A DNA stretch of 64,000 nucleotides from JAIVJZ01 sp036386515. Lineage in GTDB: Bacteria; Acidobacteriota; Blastocatellia; Pyrinomonadales; Pyrinomonadaceae. Positions within the stretch are counted from its first letter, which is position 1, and each line of letters opens with the position of its first letter. The stretch is taken from the NCBI GenBank assembly GCA_036386515.1, contig DASVVO010000010.1, forward strand, positions 34,336 through 98,335. Reading direction: 5' to 3'. The position numbers and the translations under genes are program-made. The notes beneath the pieces are model-generated. The model worked only from the letters and a program-made list of their open reading frames with translations. It was not told the DNA's origin and ran no database searches. This document shows, in pieces, positions 52,683-60,604 of this stretch.

Positions 52683-53672
52683 TTAAGCCGCCGCGATCTC
52701 GGGCGCGCCGTTCATCAAGCGACCGTACTGATCGGTCTCGACCCATTTCAAAATCTCGGAGGTGCGCCAGACGGGGAACGGGTGCGAGAGTCCGCTCGTG
52801 ATGATGTCAGCCCAGAAACGGTCGAGCGCGCGCTCGTCGTAATTCTTCTGGAAGTCGCGCGCCTGCACGAGGAATTGTTCGTAGTCAACTTTCGAGGCGA
52901 AGGTGCCGCCGCAGAGTTTCATCATCGTGCGCCCGATCACGTCGGCATCCTGCGTCACGAGGAGGGCGGCGCGGTCGCACGACAACTCGGCGCGGCGCGA
53001 CCACGCGAGCAAAGCCGAGCGCATCGTGGTGGACAAAATCTGCGCCACGAGACTCGCCACCGGCGCGGCCGCAATCGCAACGTTCGCCAGAGCTTCGAGC
53101 AGGTGCGCGACCGTTAAATACAGCACGTGCTCCGCGTGGATGTGGCCGACCTCGTGCGCGACGACGGCGAGCACTTCTTCATCCGTCAAGCGTTCGAGCA
53201 GGCCGGAATAGAGCACGATGACCGGACGCTCCACGCCGCCCGTGAAGGCGTTGACCATCGGCGACTGCTGCACGAACAGTTCCGGCATATCGACGCCGAG
53301 CGTCGTGCAGGCGACCTGCAACTTGGCGTAGAGGTCTGGGCATTGTTTGGGCGTCACGCGCACCGCGCTCGCCGTGAAGATCACGCGGATGGCCGATTCG
53401 CCCGTCACCGACAACAGCTTTTTGACGGCCGTGTCGATGCCGGGAATCGCGCGCAGCGTGGCGAGCGCGCGGCTGTCAGCCGGGTGGATGTAAGAGTCTT
53501 TGTCGAGTTCGGCGAATTTTTTGTGCGGTTGGCCTGCGAGCGGCAGGCGGCAGCGGCCGCACTTCGCGCTCCCCACCACGTCGGCGCGCGTCTGATTCAA
53601 CTGCCCGCAAAAACGGCAACGCACCGGCGTCCCGCTCTGTTCCCCGCCGGAGACGGATTCAATGTCAGCCAT
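52683..53672 (-). CDS. M48-family zinc metalloprotease with N-terminal zinc ribbon
   Basis: A 329-residue protein. The N-terminal ribbon CRFCGQ...CGRC (residues ~19-42) precedes an HtpX/M48 domain: VARTLGVDMPELFVQ-type segments, VLAVVAHEVGHIHAEHVLYL (HExxH with catalytic Glu), hydrophobic AIAAAPVASLVAQILST and RRAELSCDRAALLVTQDADV with the third zinc ligand Glu/Asp. A helical C-terminal part follows. M48 proteins degrade misfolded membrane or exported proteins. The zinc ribbon is an uncommon addition. It probably heads the M48-fabI-LOG transcription unit. Confidence 0.88.
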   Translation of the reverse strand: MADIESVSGGEQSGTPVRCRFCGQLNQTRADVVGSAKCGRCRLPLAGQPHKKFAELDKDSYIHPADSRALATLRAIPGIDTAVKKLLSVTGESAIRVIFTASAVRVTPKQCPDLYAKLQVACTTLGVDMPELFVQQSPMVNAFTGGVERPVIVLYSGLLERLTDEEVLAVVAHEVGHIHAEHVLYLTVAHLLEALANVAIAAAPVASLVAQILSTTMRSALLAWSRRAELSCDRAALLVTQDADVIGRTMMKLCGGTFASKVDYEQFLVQARDFQKNYDERALDRFWADIITSGLSHPFPVWRTSEILKWVETDQYGRLMNGAPEIAAA

Positions 53673-53783
53673 GAGTTCAACCCTTCGTTACCACAAATAA
53701 ATTTTAGGGGAGATTGCAACGCCCAAGTATCAACGATTGCGCGGCGCGACTGCAAGCGCGTACAACGGGCGCGGTGCGGCCGC

Positions 53784-54215
53784 TCAACGAATCGCCACCT
53801 TGAGCGTGTAAGTCGCGTTGCCGCGCGTGCCGCCGACCTCAATCACGTAGTCGCCGCTCTCGGGCAATTTGCCGCTCCAACTCTTCACTTCCTGACTCTC
53901 GCTCGTGCCTTCCAGCGTGTCGTTCGAGGGCGCATAGATGGTGAAGGCCGCGTTTCGCTCGACCGAGTTGATGCTCACGGTCAGCTTCTGCCCGGCGCGC
54001 GCGCCGATCAGGTAACGATCCCGCGTGCCGCGCACGACCGAGTTCTTCAACGTGGTCGTCGTGCGCCCGCGCGCAAAACGCACGCGCCTGGTGACGCCTT
54101 CCTGCACGGCGAACGCGCCGGTTGCCAGCAACAGCAGCCCGAAAAACGTCGCCGCCAGTTTTACTTTGAATGATTGCGCTTTGAATGATTGCACTTTGAA
54201 TAATTGCTTAGACAT
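53784..54215 (-). CDS. Exported PPC/DUF-like beta-sandwich protein with repeat-encoded N terminus
   Basis: A 143-residue protein. The N terminus MSKQLFKVQSFKAQSFKVKL is encoded by a 15-bp tandem repeat and precedes the signal hydrophobic core (ATFFGLLLLATGAFAVQ). The mature domain has GTRDRYLIGARAGQKLTVSI, AAFTIYAPSNDTLEGTSES, SWSGKLPESGDYVIEVGG and TYTLKVAIR: the pattern of bacterial pre-peptidase (PPC) domains, here standing alone. Function unknown. It lies between purH and the M48 gene. Confidence 0.7.
   Translation of the reverse strand: MSKQLFKVQSFKAQSFKVKLAATFFGLLLLATGAFAVQEGVTRRVRFARGRTTTTLKNSVVRGTRDRYLIGARAGQKLTVSINSVERNAAFTIYAPSNDTLEGTSESQEVKSWSGKLPESGDYVIEVGGTRGNATYTLKVAIR
54168..54213. 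repeat. 15-bp tandem repeat at the 5' end of a gene
   Basis: Three imperfect copies of a 15-bp unit (read on the minus strand as TTCAAAGTGCAATCA) encode repeated FK(V/A)QS residues. Being a multiple of three, it keeps the frame. It resembles the intergenic STRR words in style. Confidence 0.75.
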
Positions 54216-54240
54216 CGTCGTCCAGATTTCTCCCCCAGGT

Positions 54241-55965
54241 TCAGTGTTTGAAATGCCGGATGCTCGTGAAGACCATCGCGAGATCGTGTTCGTCGGCGGC
54301 GGCGATCGTCTCGTCGTCGCGCACGGAGCCGCCGGGTTGAATCAAAGCCGTGATGCCGTGCCTGGCGGCCTCGTCGATGCCGTCGCGGAAGGGGAAGAAG
54401 GCATCGGAGGCGAGCGCCGAACCGGCGAGCGGCAATTGTGCGCGCGACGCGCCGAGGCGAACCGAGTCAACACGCGACATCTGCCCCGCGCCGACGCCGA
54501 TCGTTTGCCCCGCGCGCGCGTAGACGATGGCGTTCGACTTCGTGTGCTTGCAGACCGTCCACGCGAAGAGGAGCGCGTCGATCTCTTCCGGGGTCGGCGC
54601 GCGGCGCGAGACAAATTTGAGATCGTCGCGCGTCAGGCGGTGCAGGTCGCGCGTCTGGATGAGCATGCCGCCGCTGATCTTTTTGTAGTCGTAATTGAGA
54701 ATCGCGGCGGCCTCGTCAGCCACGCGCGGCGCGGCGACGCGCAGCACGCGCAGGTTCTTCCTGGCGCGCAGGGTCGTTAAAGCCGCTCCGTCGTAGTCGG
54801 GAGCGACGACGACTTCGGTGAAAATTTCAGTGAGGGCGCGCGCCGCTTCTTCGTCAACTTTGCGATTGAAGGCGACGATGCCGCCGAAGGCGGAGACCGG
54901 GTCGGTGGCGAGCGCGCGGCGATAAGCCTCCGCGGGCGACGCGCCCAAGGCCGCGCCCGCCGGGTTCGTGTGCTTGATGATGGCGCAGGCGGGTTCGGTG
55001 AAATCGCAGACGAGTTGCCACGCGGCGTCGGCATCCACGTAGTTGTTGAAAGACATCTCTTTGCCGGAGAGCAATTCGGCGTGCGCCACGCCGCCCGCTT
55101 CTTCCTCTTCGATTTCGTAGAGCGCGGCCGTCTGGTGTGGGTTCTCGCCGTAGCGCAGATCGGAAAGTTTGTTCAGAGACAGTTCGGCATAAGCGTCGAA
55201 GCCGGAATCGTCGTCGTCGTCGTCAGCATCTTCCGCATCGCCGCCCGCGGCCTCGAACGCGCCCGCGAGAACGTCGGCGTAGGTCTCCACGGTGTCAACG
55301 ATCGATTCGACGGGCGGATAGATCGCCCAATCTTCCGACTCGCCCGTCTCCGCGAGCGAGCCGAGGTAGGCGAAGACTTTGGAGTCGTAAAAGGCCGTCC
55401 GCATGAAGGCGAGGCGGGCGAGTTGGCCGCGCGTCGAGAGCGAGAGCGCGCCGCCGTGCTCCTGCATCTCGCGCAACACTCGTTCGTAGAGTTCGGGCGC
55501 GGTGACGACGGCGACGGCCGCGTAATTCTTCGCCGCCGAACGCACCATCGCGGGGCCGCCGATGTCTATCTGCTCGACGGCCTCGGCCAGCGTCACGCCC
55601 GCGCGCGCGATGGTCTGCTCGAACGGGTAGAGGTTGATGACGACCATATCAATCGGCTCGATGTCGTGTTCGGCGAGGGCGCGCATGTGCGCTGCGTCGT
55701 CGCGCACGGCCAGCAGGCCGCCGTGGATGCGCGGGTGGAGCGTCTTAACACGCCCGTCGAGCATTTCGGGAAAGCCTGTGACCTCGGACACGTCGCGCAC
55801 CTCGATGCCCGCCTCGCGCAGGGCTTTCGCCGTGCCGCCCGTGCTCAGCAGTTCGACCCCGAAGCGGCCGAGCGCGCGCGCAAACTCAACGAGACCTGTT
55901 TTGTCCGACACGCTCAAGAGCGCGCGCCTGACGCTTCGCAATCCTTCTTGATTCTGTTCGCTCAT
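54241..55965 (-). CDS. purH: Bifunctional AICAR formyltransferase/IMP cyclohydrolase PurH
   Basis: Catalyses the last two steps of IMP synthesis. ATG 55965 (MSEQNQEGLRSVRRALLSVS) is chosen over the longer frame because the family starts here; 574 residues. The N-terminal IMP cyclohydrolase/MGS domain has SVSDKTGLVEFARALGRFGV, STGGTAKALREAG and EMLDGRVKTLHPRIHGGLLA. The AICAR transformylase domain has RYGENPHQTAALYE, IIKHTNPAGAALG, WTVCKHTKSNAIVYARAGQT and GVGAGQMSRVDSVRL. Between them, near residues 240-258, is an acidic insertion (EDADDDDDDSGFDAY) not usual in the family. It lies downstream of a repeat and has no Shine-Dalgarno. Confidence 0.95.
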   Translation of the reverse strand: MSEQNQEGLRSVRRALLSVSDKTGLVEFARALGRFGVELLSTGGTAKALREAGIEVRDVSEVTGFPEMLDGRVKTLHPRIHGGLLAVRDDAAHMRALAEHDIEPIDMVVINLYPFEQTIARAGVTLAEAVEQIDIGGPAMVRSAAKNYAAVAVVTAPELYERVLREMQEHGGALSLSTRGQLARLAFMRTAFYDSKVFAYLGSLAETGESEDWAIYPPVESIVDTVETYADVLAGAFEAAGGDAEDADDDDDDSGFDAYAELSLNKLSDLRYGENPHQTAALYEIEEEEAGGVAHAELLSGKEMSFNNYVDADAAWQLVCDFTEPACAIIKHTNPAGAALGASPAEAYRRALATDPVSAFGGIVAFNRKVDEEAARALTEIFTEVVVAPDYDGAALTTLRARKNLRVLRVAAPRVADEAAAILNYDYKKISGGMLIQTRDLHRLTRDDLKFVSRRAPTPEEIDALLFAWTVCKHTKSNAIVYARAGQTIGVGAGQMSRVDSVRLGASRAQLPLAGSALASDAFFPFRDGIDEAARHGITALIQPGGSVRDDETIAAADEHDLAMVFTSIRHFKH

Positions 55966-55974
55966 ATTATTTTG

Positions 55975-56124
55975 TGACAAGTGACAGGTGACAGGTGACA
56001 AGATAAAACAGTGAATCGTGAATCGGAAATCGTGGATGGAGAAAACCTGTCTTTTCCATTCGCGGTTGACGATTTACGCCTCGCGGCTTTTTCTGACCCG
56101 TCACCTGTCACCTGTCACCTGTCA
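55975..56124. repeat. Nested STRR-like inverted repeat, GTGACAGG family
   Basis: Outer arms GTGACAAGTGACAGGTGACA / TGTCACCTGTCACCTGTCAC enclose inner arms built from GTGAATCGTGAATCGGAAAT and a partly complementary ATTCGCGGTTGACGATTTAC. It fills the gap between the VWFA gene and purH. Confidence 0.85.
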
Positions 56125-57156
56125 CTATTTGAGGTTGTAGTTTTCGCGGAGCATTTGGACGCGGAGGCGTTTGTGCGTCGGTGCCAGGGTGACTTGAAGG
56201 CGATGGTCGTTGCGGGCGCGCGCGGCGGCGTCGAGGTAGTAGCCGAGGACGTACTGGCTCTGCAAATCTTCGGTGATGGCGCGGAAGATTGGCGCAAGGT
56301 CGTAGGCGGCGCGCGGGTTGAGCGCGGCGCGGGCGTCGCCGAGTTGGAAATAGTGGCCACCGGTGTGTTCGGCCAGTTCGCGAAAACCTTTGGCCGTGCG
56401 GCGCGGAACGAGTCGTCCGTCGCGGGGCGTGTAGAGAGGAAAGTGGATGACGTAGATGGAGACGCCGCGCAGGCGCGCTTCATTGACGACGGAGGCCGGG
56501 GGCGTGCGGCTGGAGGTGTCCAGACCGTCGCTGAAAAGCAGGATGATGCGGCGTTCGCGCGGGTCAGCCCCGGCGACGTTGAAGGCGCGGGCGGCGACGG
56601 AGGCGGCGTCGAAGATGGCCGTGTGTCGGCCGCGCCGCGCGGAGAGTTGGAGCAACGCGTCGCGCGCGCGGTTGATGTCGGCGGTGAAGGGGAACGCGAA
56701 GTCGGCCTGTTCGGAAAATCGGAGCACGGCGATGCGGGAGTTGCCGCCGAAGCGCGTGAACATGGAGAGGGCGGCCTCGGTCTGCCGTGAGATGTGTTCG
56801 CGCGCGCTGCCGGAAGTGTCGAGCGCGAACAGCACGGCGACGCGCTCCGCGCCGCCGGAGAAATAGTCGAGCTTGACGAGACGCCCGCCGTCGCGCACCT
56901 CGAAATCCTGAAGCGTCAGGTTGGCGGAGCGTTTCCCGCGCGCATCGGTGACGACGACGGGGACGGTAATGAGATCGGTATTGACGCGCAGCACTTCGTC
57001 GTCGGCGGGCGCGTCCGTGGGTTGAGGCGTTTGCGCGGGGATTGTGGAGCCGAGAAAGAGAAGCAGAGCCGTGGCGAGGAGAGAGAAGAGAAACCTGGGA
57101 CGGGCGGCGCGTGGGAAGACGTGTCGCCGGGAATGAACTTGACGAGGAAGGGTCAT
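56125..57156 (-). CDS. VWFA-related acidobacterial exported protein
   Basis: A 343-residue protein with an N-terminal signal segment (FLFSLLATALLLFLGSTIPA) and a domain of the type described as VWFA-related Acidobacteria (TIGR03436). Conserved features are VNTDLITVPVVVTDARGKR, FEVRDGGRLVKLDYFSGG, the MIDAS FALDTSGSAREHI (DxSxS), RDALLQLSARRGRHTAIFDA and RIILLFSDGLDTSSRT. The rest is FPLYTPRDGRLVPRRT and AIFRAITEDLQSQYVLGYY. Many copies occur per acidobacterial genome; function unknown, likely metal-dependent adhesion outside the cell. It is preceded by a putative 25-residue membrane protein. Confidence 0.9.
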   Translation of the reverse strand: MTLPRQVHSRRHVFPRAARPRFLFSLLATALLLFLGSTIPAQTPQPTDAPADDEVLRVNTDLITVPVVVTDARGKRSANLTLQDFEVRDGGRLVKLDYFSGGAERVAVLFALDTSGSAREHISRQTEAALSMFTRFGGNSRIAVLRFSEQADFAFPFTADINRARDALLQLSARRGRHTAIFDAASVAARAFNVAGADPRERRIILLFSDGLDTSSRTPPASVVNEARLRGVSIYVIHFPLYTPRDGRLVPRRTAKGFRELAEHTGGHYFQLGDARAALNPRAAYDLAPIFRAITEDLQSQYVLGYYLDAAARARNDHRLQVTLAPTHKRLRVQMLRENYNLK

Positions 57157-57168
57157 GCCGCCGTCAGG

Positions 57169-57246
57169 CTAAAACAGAAATCGCCCGAAGAACAGGATCG
57201 TCAGGATGACCGCGATAGTAATGATGATGATCTTTACGAGACTCAC
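57169..57246 (-). CDS. Putative 25-residue single-span membrane protein
   Basis: GTG at 57246 (minus strand) opens MSLVKIIIITIAVILTILFF and ends GRFLF; 25 residues and a TAG stop at 57169-57171. A GAGGT lies 8 nt upstream. It is an almost uninterrupted hydrophobic helix with one Lys near the N terminus and one Arg near the C terminus, a layout common for small membrane proteins. It is 12 bp upstream of the VWFA gene on the same strand. Nothing is known of its role. Confidence 0.5.
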   Translation of the reverse strand: MSLVKIIIITIAVILTILFFGRFLF

Positions 57247-57346
57247 GATTTGAACCTCAAAATTCGTCGGAGGCCAGAGCTACACGGTAGCGAGGGCTGT
57301 ATTTTATCGGTGCCTTGCGAGAAGTGTCAACGCCGCGGGTGGAAAT

Positions 57347-57404
57347 GGCCTGCCGCGCGCCTGATTTTGCCTGAACAGCAAAACTTTAGACGTGGGGCAG
57401 GCCG
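57347..57404. terminator. Hairpin downstream of the TonB-receptor gene
   Basis: GGCCTGCC and GGCAGGCC arms flank about 40 nt, on the 3' side of the minus-strand receptor gene. There is no T-run, so its role as a terminator is uncertain. Confidence 0.3.
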
Positions 57405-57485
57405 TTAAAGTTTCAGGTTTTGCCGTGCGGCGAGTTGCCGAATGCTTAAATCAGCAACCGGAGACGACCCGCCGCCCCGCTAATC

Positions 57486-59900
57486 TCATTTGAAGCGCAC
57501 GGACAGACGCCCGCTGAAGAGACGCGGAAAGCCGATGTGCGTGCCGCTGAAGACCGATTCAAAATTGTAGAGAAAAAGCGTATTGGTCAAATTCTGCACG
57601 TCGAACTGCACGTTGAGCGAAGCGCGGCGTTCGCGCAGCAAGTCCGCGCCGACGGAGAAATTGAGAATGGTGCGCGGGCGCGTGCGGCCTCGCTCGAAGT
57701 CGATTTCGTTGTAGAGGCGCGGGTCGAAGCCTGCGGCGGCGAAATCGGCGCGCGTCGTGCCGGGTTCGACATCGGTCGGGTAGCCGGAATCGTAGCGGCC
57801 GCCGAAGTTGGCATAGAGGCCGGAGCGCGCGTGGTTGTAGCTGAGTTGAAACTGAGCCGAGTTGCGCTGGTCGTGGTCGTTGGCAAACTTGAGACCGGGC
57901 GTGTCGAGGCTCTCGACCGCTTCGCCGAGAAAGAGGCCGCCGTTAATCGGCGTGACGCCGTAAGCGCGCGCGTTGGCGTAGGAAGCGAAGGCGCGAAAGC
58001 CGCGCAAGTCTGAAGTCTCAAGGCGCAGTTCCTCGCCCGTGACGCGGCCGGAGGAGATGGTGATCGGGAAGATGACGCCCGTGTCGAAGAACTGATCTTT
58101 GTCGCCGAAGTTGGTGATGCGTTTTTGATAGACGGTCAGGTTCACGCGCAGGAAGCGCGAGAGAGCCTGTTGCGCGCCGACCTCGTAGACGTGTTGCCTG
58201 TCCGGCAGGATCGGGCGCACGCCCGCCTGACCCTGCACGACGGCGAGCGGCGACAGCGCGGCGGCTTCGGCCGAACTGGCGAGCAGCAAATTCTCCGCCG
58301 GGGGCGTTTGGAAGAGGCGATTGTAGGAGGCGCGCAGCGTCGTCTGCGTGCGCGGGATGAAATAGGCCACGCCGATGCGCGGGCTGAAGGCGTCGTCGCG
58401 GATGATCAGCTTGTAGTTGTCGTAGCGCAGCCCGGCGTCGATCGTGAAATTGCGAAACGGCGAGAAGCGATCCTGGACGTACGCGCTGAACATGCGGCCG
58501 GTGCGGCGGCCGTCGAAGCGAAAAGGGTTGGCGGCGTTGAACGAGTTGATCGGGTTCGGCACGATTTCGCCGTTCTCGTCCGTGAAATCGTCGAAGGGCG
58601 CGGTCGGGTAGAAACTGAACTCCTCGCTGACGGGTGTGACGGTGAACTGGCCGCCGAACTTGAGGTTGTGACTCCCGCGCGTGAGCGAGACGGCGGCGAT
58701 GCCGCCCGTGTTTTGCAGCACGCGATCCTGAAAGGCGACGACGGGCGTGGAGAGCGGGTTGCCCGTCAGACGCGCCGTGCCGTAGCGATTGAAGAACGAA
58801 AATTGCCCGAAGGTGGTCGGCGAGAAGATGCGCTCGTAGGTGATGAACTCGGAATGGTCGCGGAGCCGCTGGCGTTGATCCTGCCCGGCGAGTTCCTGTT
58901 CGAAACGGTTCGGGATGCGGAAATTCGTGCCGCCCGCGAGGAACGTGCCGCGCAGCGTATCGTTCGGCGTGAGTTGATAATCGAGGCGGAGAAAGCCTTT
59001 GCCGGTGCGCCCGAAGTTGTGAAAGTTTTCGATGGTCGGCGGGTCGAGGAAACGCTGCGAGGTGGTGGCCGACAGGTTCGTGAGCAGGCCGAGCTTGTTG
59101 GTGCGCGTGGAGAAGTTGACGCTGACTTCGCCGGTCGAGAAACTGCCGCCGGAGAACGTGACGCTGCCCTGCGTCGGCATCTCGCGCCCGGAGCGCGTGT
59201 TGACGTTGACGACGCCGCCGAGTTTGTCGCCGAATTCCGCGGAGATGCCGCCCGTCAACACTTCGACCGTGCGCAGTGTGCGCGCGTCGAGGCTGGTGGC
59301 GAAGATGGCCGAAAGATTGTCCGTGATGGGCACGCCGTCAATAACGTATTGCACCTGCGACTCGGAGCCGCGCGGGTGGAGGCGGCCGTTGTCGTCGGGC
59401 GCGAAGCCGGGCGCGCTCGCGACGATGGCTTCGATGCCGCGCGAGGGCGTTGCGCCGAGCGGGCGTTCGAGCAACGTCTGTGAGATGTTCGTGTCCGAAG
59501 AAGTTTTGTCGGCTTCGATGAGCGAAGCGTTCTCCGTTACGGTGACGGTTTCGTTGGCGGCGGCGACCGCGAGCGCGAAATCGACGTTGGTCGGAATCGC
59601 CGTCTCCACGTCGAAGGATTTTTCGGTGGTCTGGAAGCCTGTGGCCTCGACGCGCACGGTGTAGATGTGGAAGGGAACGTTTAAGAATCTGTATTCGCCC
59701 TGTGCATCGGTTTGCGTCGTTTGCTGATAGCCGCTCGTCGGGTCGGCGATACGCACGGACGCGTTCGGCACGAGCGCGCCGCCGGGGTCGCGCACCGTGC
59801 CCTGCACCGTGCCGATGTGCGTCTGTGCCACGGCCGCCGCGCAGAAGGCCAAAATCAACGCCGCGTTCGCGGTGAGTTTATAAATGCTGGTTCGAATCAT
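57486..59900 (-). CDS. TonB-dependent receptor with carboxypeptidase-regulatory domain, Oar-like
   Basis: An 804-residue outer-membrane protein. After a signal peptide (ANAALILAFCAAAVAQ) come a carboxypeptidase-regulatory-like beta domain (GTVQGTVRDPGGALVPNASV to FQTTEKSFDVE, ~25-105) and a plug domain with SRGIEAIVASAPGFAPDDNG and VQYVIDGVPITDNL. A long barrel follows, with alternating motifs up to FNLQVNLT-like ends and a last strand RLFSGRLSVRFK with terminal Lys. It is the Oar/TonB-receptor architecture characteristic of Acidobacteria and Myxobacteria. The substrate is unknown; many such receptors take up glycans. GAGGTG precedes the ATG. The gene at 60076-60480 is upstream on the same strand. 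Confidence 0.9.
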   Translation of the reverse strand: MIRTSIYKLTANAALILAFCAAAVAQTHIGTVQGTVRDPGGALVPNASVRIADPTSGYQQTTQTDAQGEYRFLNVPFHIYTVRVEATGFQTTEKSFDVETAIPTNVDFALAVAAANETVTVTENASLIEADKTSSDTNISQTLLERPLGATPSRGIEAIVASAPGFAPDDNGRLHPRGSESQVQYVIDGVPITDNLSAIFATSLDARTLRTVEVLTGGISAEFGDKLGGVVNVNTRSGREMPTQGSVTFSGGSFSTGEVSVNFSTRTNKLGLLTNLSATTSQRFLDPPTIENFHNFGRTGKGFLRLDYQLTPNDTLRGTFLAGGTNFRIPNRFEQELAGQDQRQRLRDHSEFITYERIFSPTTFGQFSFFNRYGTARLTGNPLSTPVVAFQDRVLQNTGGIAAVSLTRGSHNLKFGGQFTVTPVSEEFSFYPTAPFDDFTDENGEIVPNPINSFNAANPFRFDGRRTGRMFSAYVQDRFSPFRNFTIDAGLRYDNYKLIIRDDAFSPRIGVAYFIPRTQTTLRASYNRLFQTPPAENLLLASSAEAAALSPLAVVQGQAGVRPILPDRQHVYEVGAQQALSRFLRVNLTVYQKRITNFGDKDQFFDTGVIFPITISSGRVTGEELRLETSDLRGFRAFASYANARAYGVTPINGGLFLGEAVESLDTPGLKFANDHDQRNSAQFQLSYNHARSGLYANFGGRYDSGYPTDVEPGTTRADFAAAGFDPRLYNEIDFERGRTRPRTILNFSVGADLLRERRASLNVQFDVQNLTNTLFLYNFESVFSGTHIGFPRLFSGRLSVRFK

Positions 59901-60075
59901 GTGTCACCTCGCTTCAATGCTGAACGGCGGGTGCCGCCGGACGCGCCGCCTAAAACGCGTCCGCCCCGGTTTGTGCAACCGGCGCGCGGGCGAATCGGGC
60001 GTGAGCGTCCTTAGAGTCTGTAAATGCTTCGAGGGCTTCGTCCGTGTGAGACGAAGCGGTCGAACAGAAATGCAC

Positions 60076-60480
60076 TTAGAGAAGCGAAGCGAAAGGTGGA
60101 GCGCGCCCGCGCGATGACTCGTGCGGGACGGAGTGGTCTTCGACGTGTGCGGCGAGCCGGGAGGCGACGCTCGCGGGCGGTTGCAGCGTGAAGGGCGTCG
60201 CGTGAAAAAGACCGTGTGAGAGTTGTTGGTGAAACTGGCAGAGCAGGCAGTTTTTACCCGAAGGTAAAAGCCTCGCCGTCGAATCAGCTTCACGGGCGTT
60301 GTTGAGAACTGCTGTTCCGAGCGTTGCGGCGGACGGGAGAGAAACGGCGTGGCTATGAACCAGCCCACACGTCGCCCCGTAAAAAAGCAGGAAGAGAAGT
60401 AGGCTGTTCGTCGCACGCGCAAAATACCTGCGGCGGCGGCGAGTCCCATTTTTAAAGCTGCTGGGCACTACTTCGAGCAT
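60076..60480 (-). CDS. Small exported Cys/His-rich protein of unknown function
   Basis: Start taken at ATG 60480 (MLEVVPSSF), giving 134 residues; a TTG at 60519 is an alternative. A basic run RRRRRYFARA leads to a hydrophobic helix (TNSLLLFLLFYGATCGLVHS). The mature part holds NCLLCQFHQQLSHGLFHATP, a CxxC-x2-H pattern that may bind metal or heme, and a His-rich end (AAHVEDHSVPHESS). It resembles short proteins near TonB receptors for metals, but I recognise no family. It may be cotranscribed with 57486-59900. Confidence 0.5.
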   Translation of the reverse strand: MLEVVPSSFKNGTRRRRRYFARATNSLLLFLLFYGATCGLVHSHAVSLPSAATLGTAVLNNAREADSTARLLPSGKNCLLCQFHQQLSHGLFHATPFTLQPPASVASRLAAHVEDHSVPHESSRGRAPPFASLL

Positions 60481-60604
60481 TATGTTACAGTCGGAACTAA
60501 TAGGGAGCGTTGAGGCCAACTATAGACGCTCGCACGCACCAGTGTCAAAGAGACCGCTTCCACATCATGCGAACCGATTGCCGCGCGCCCATCCCAGTCA
60601 AAGC

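Noticed and set aside
58125..59483. 452-codon plus-strand frame opposite the TonB receptor
   Set aside because: The minus strand encodes a complete receptor with plug and barrel motifs; the plus frame has no recognisable segment.
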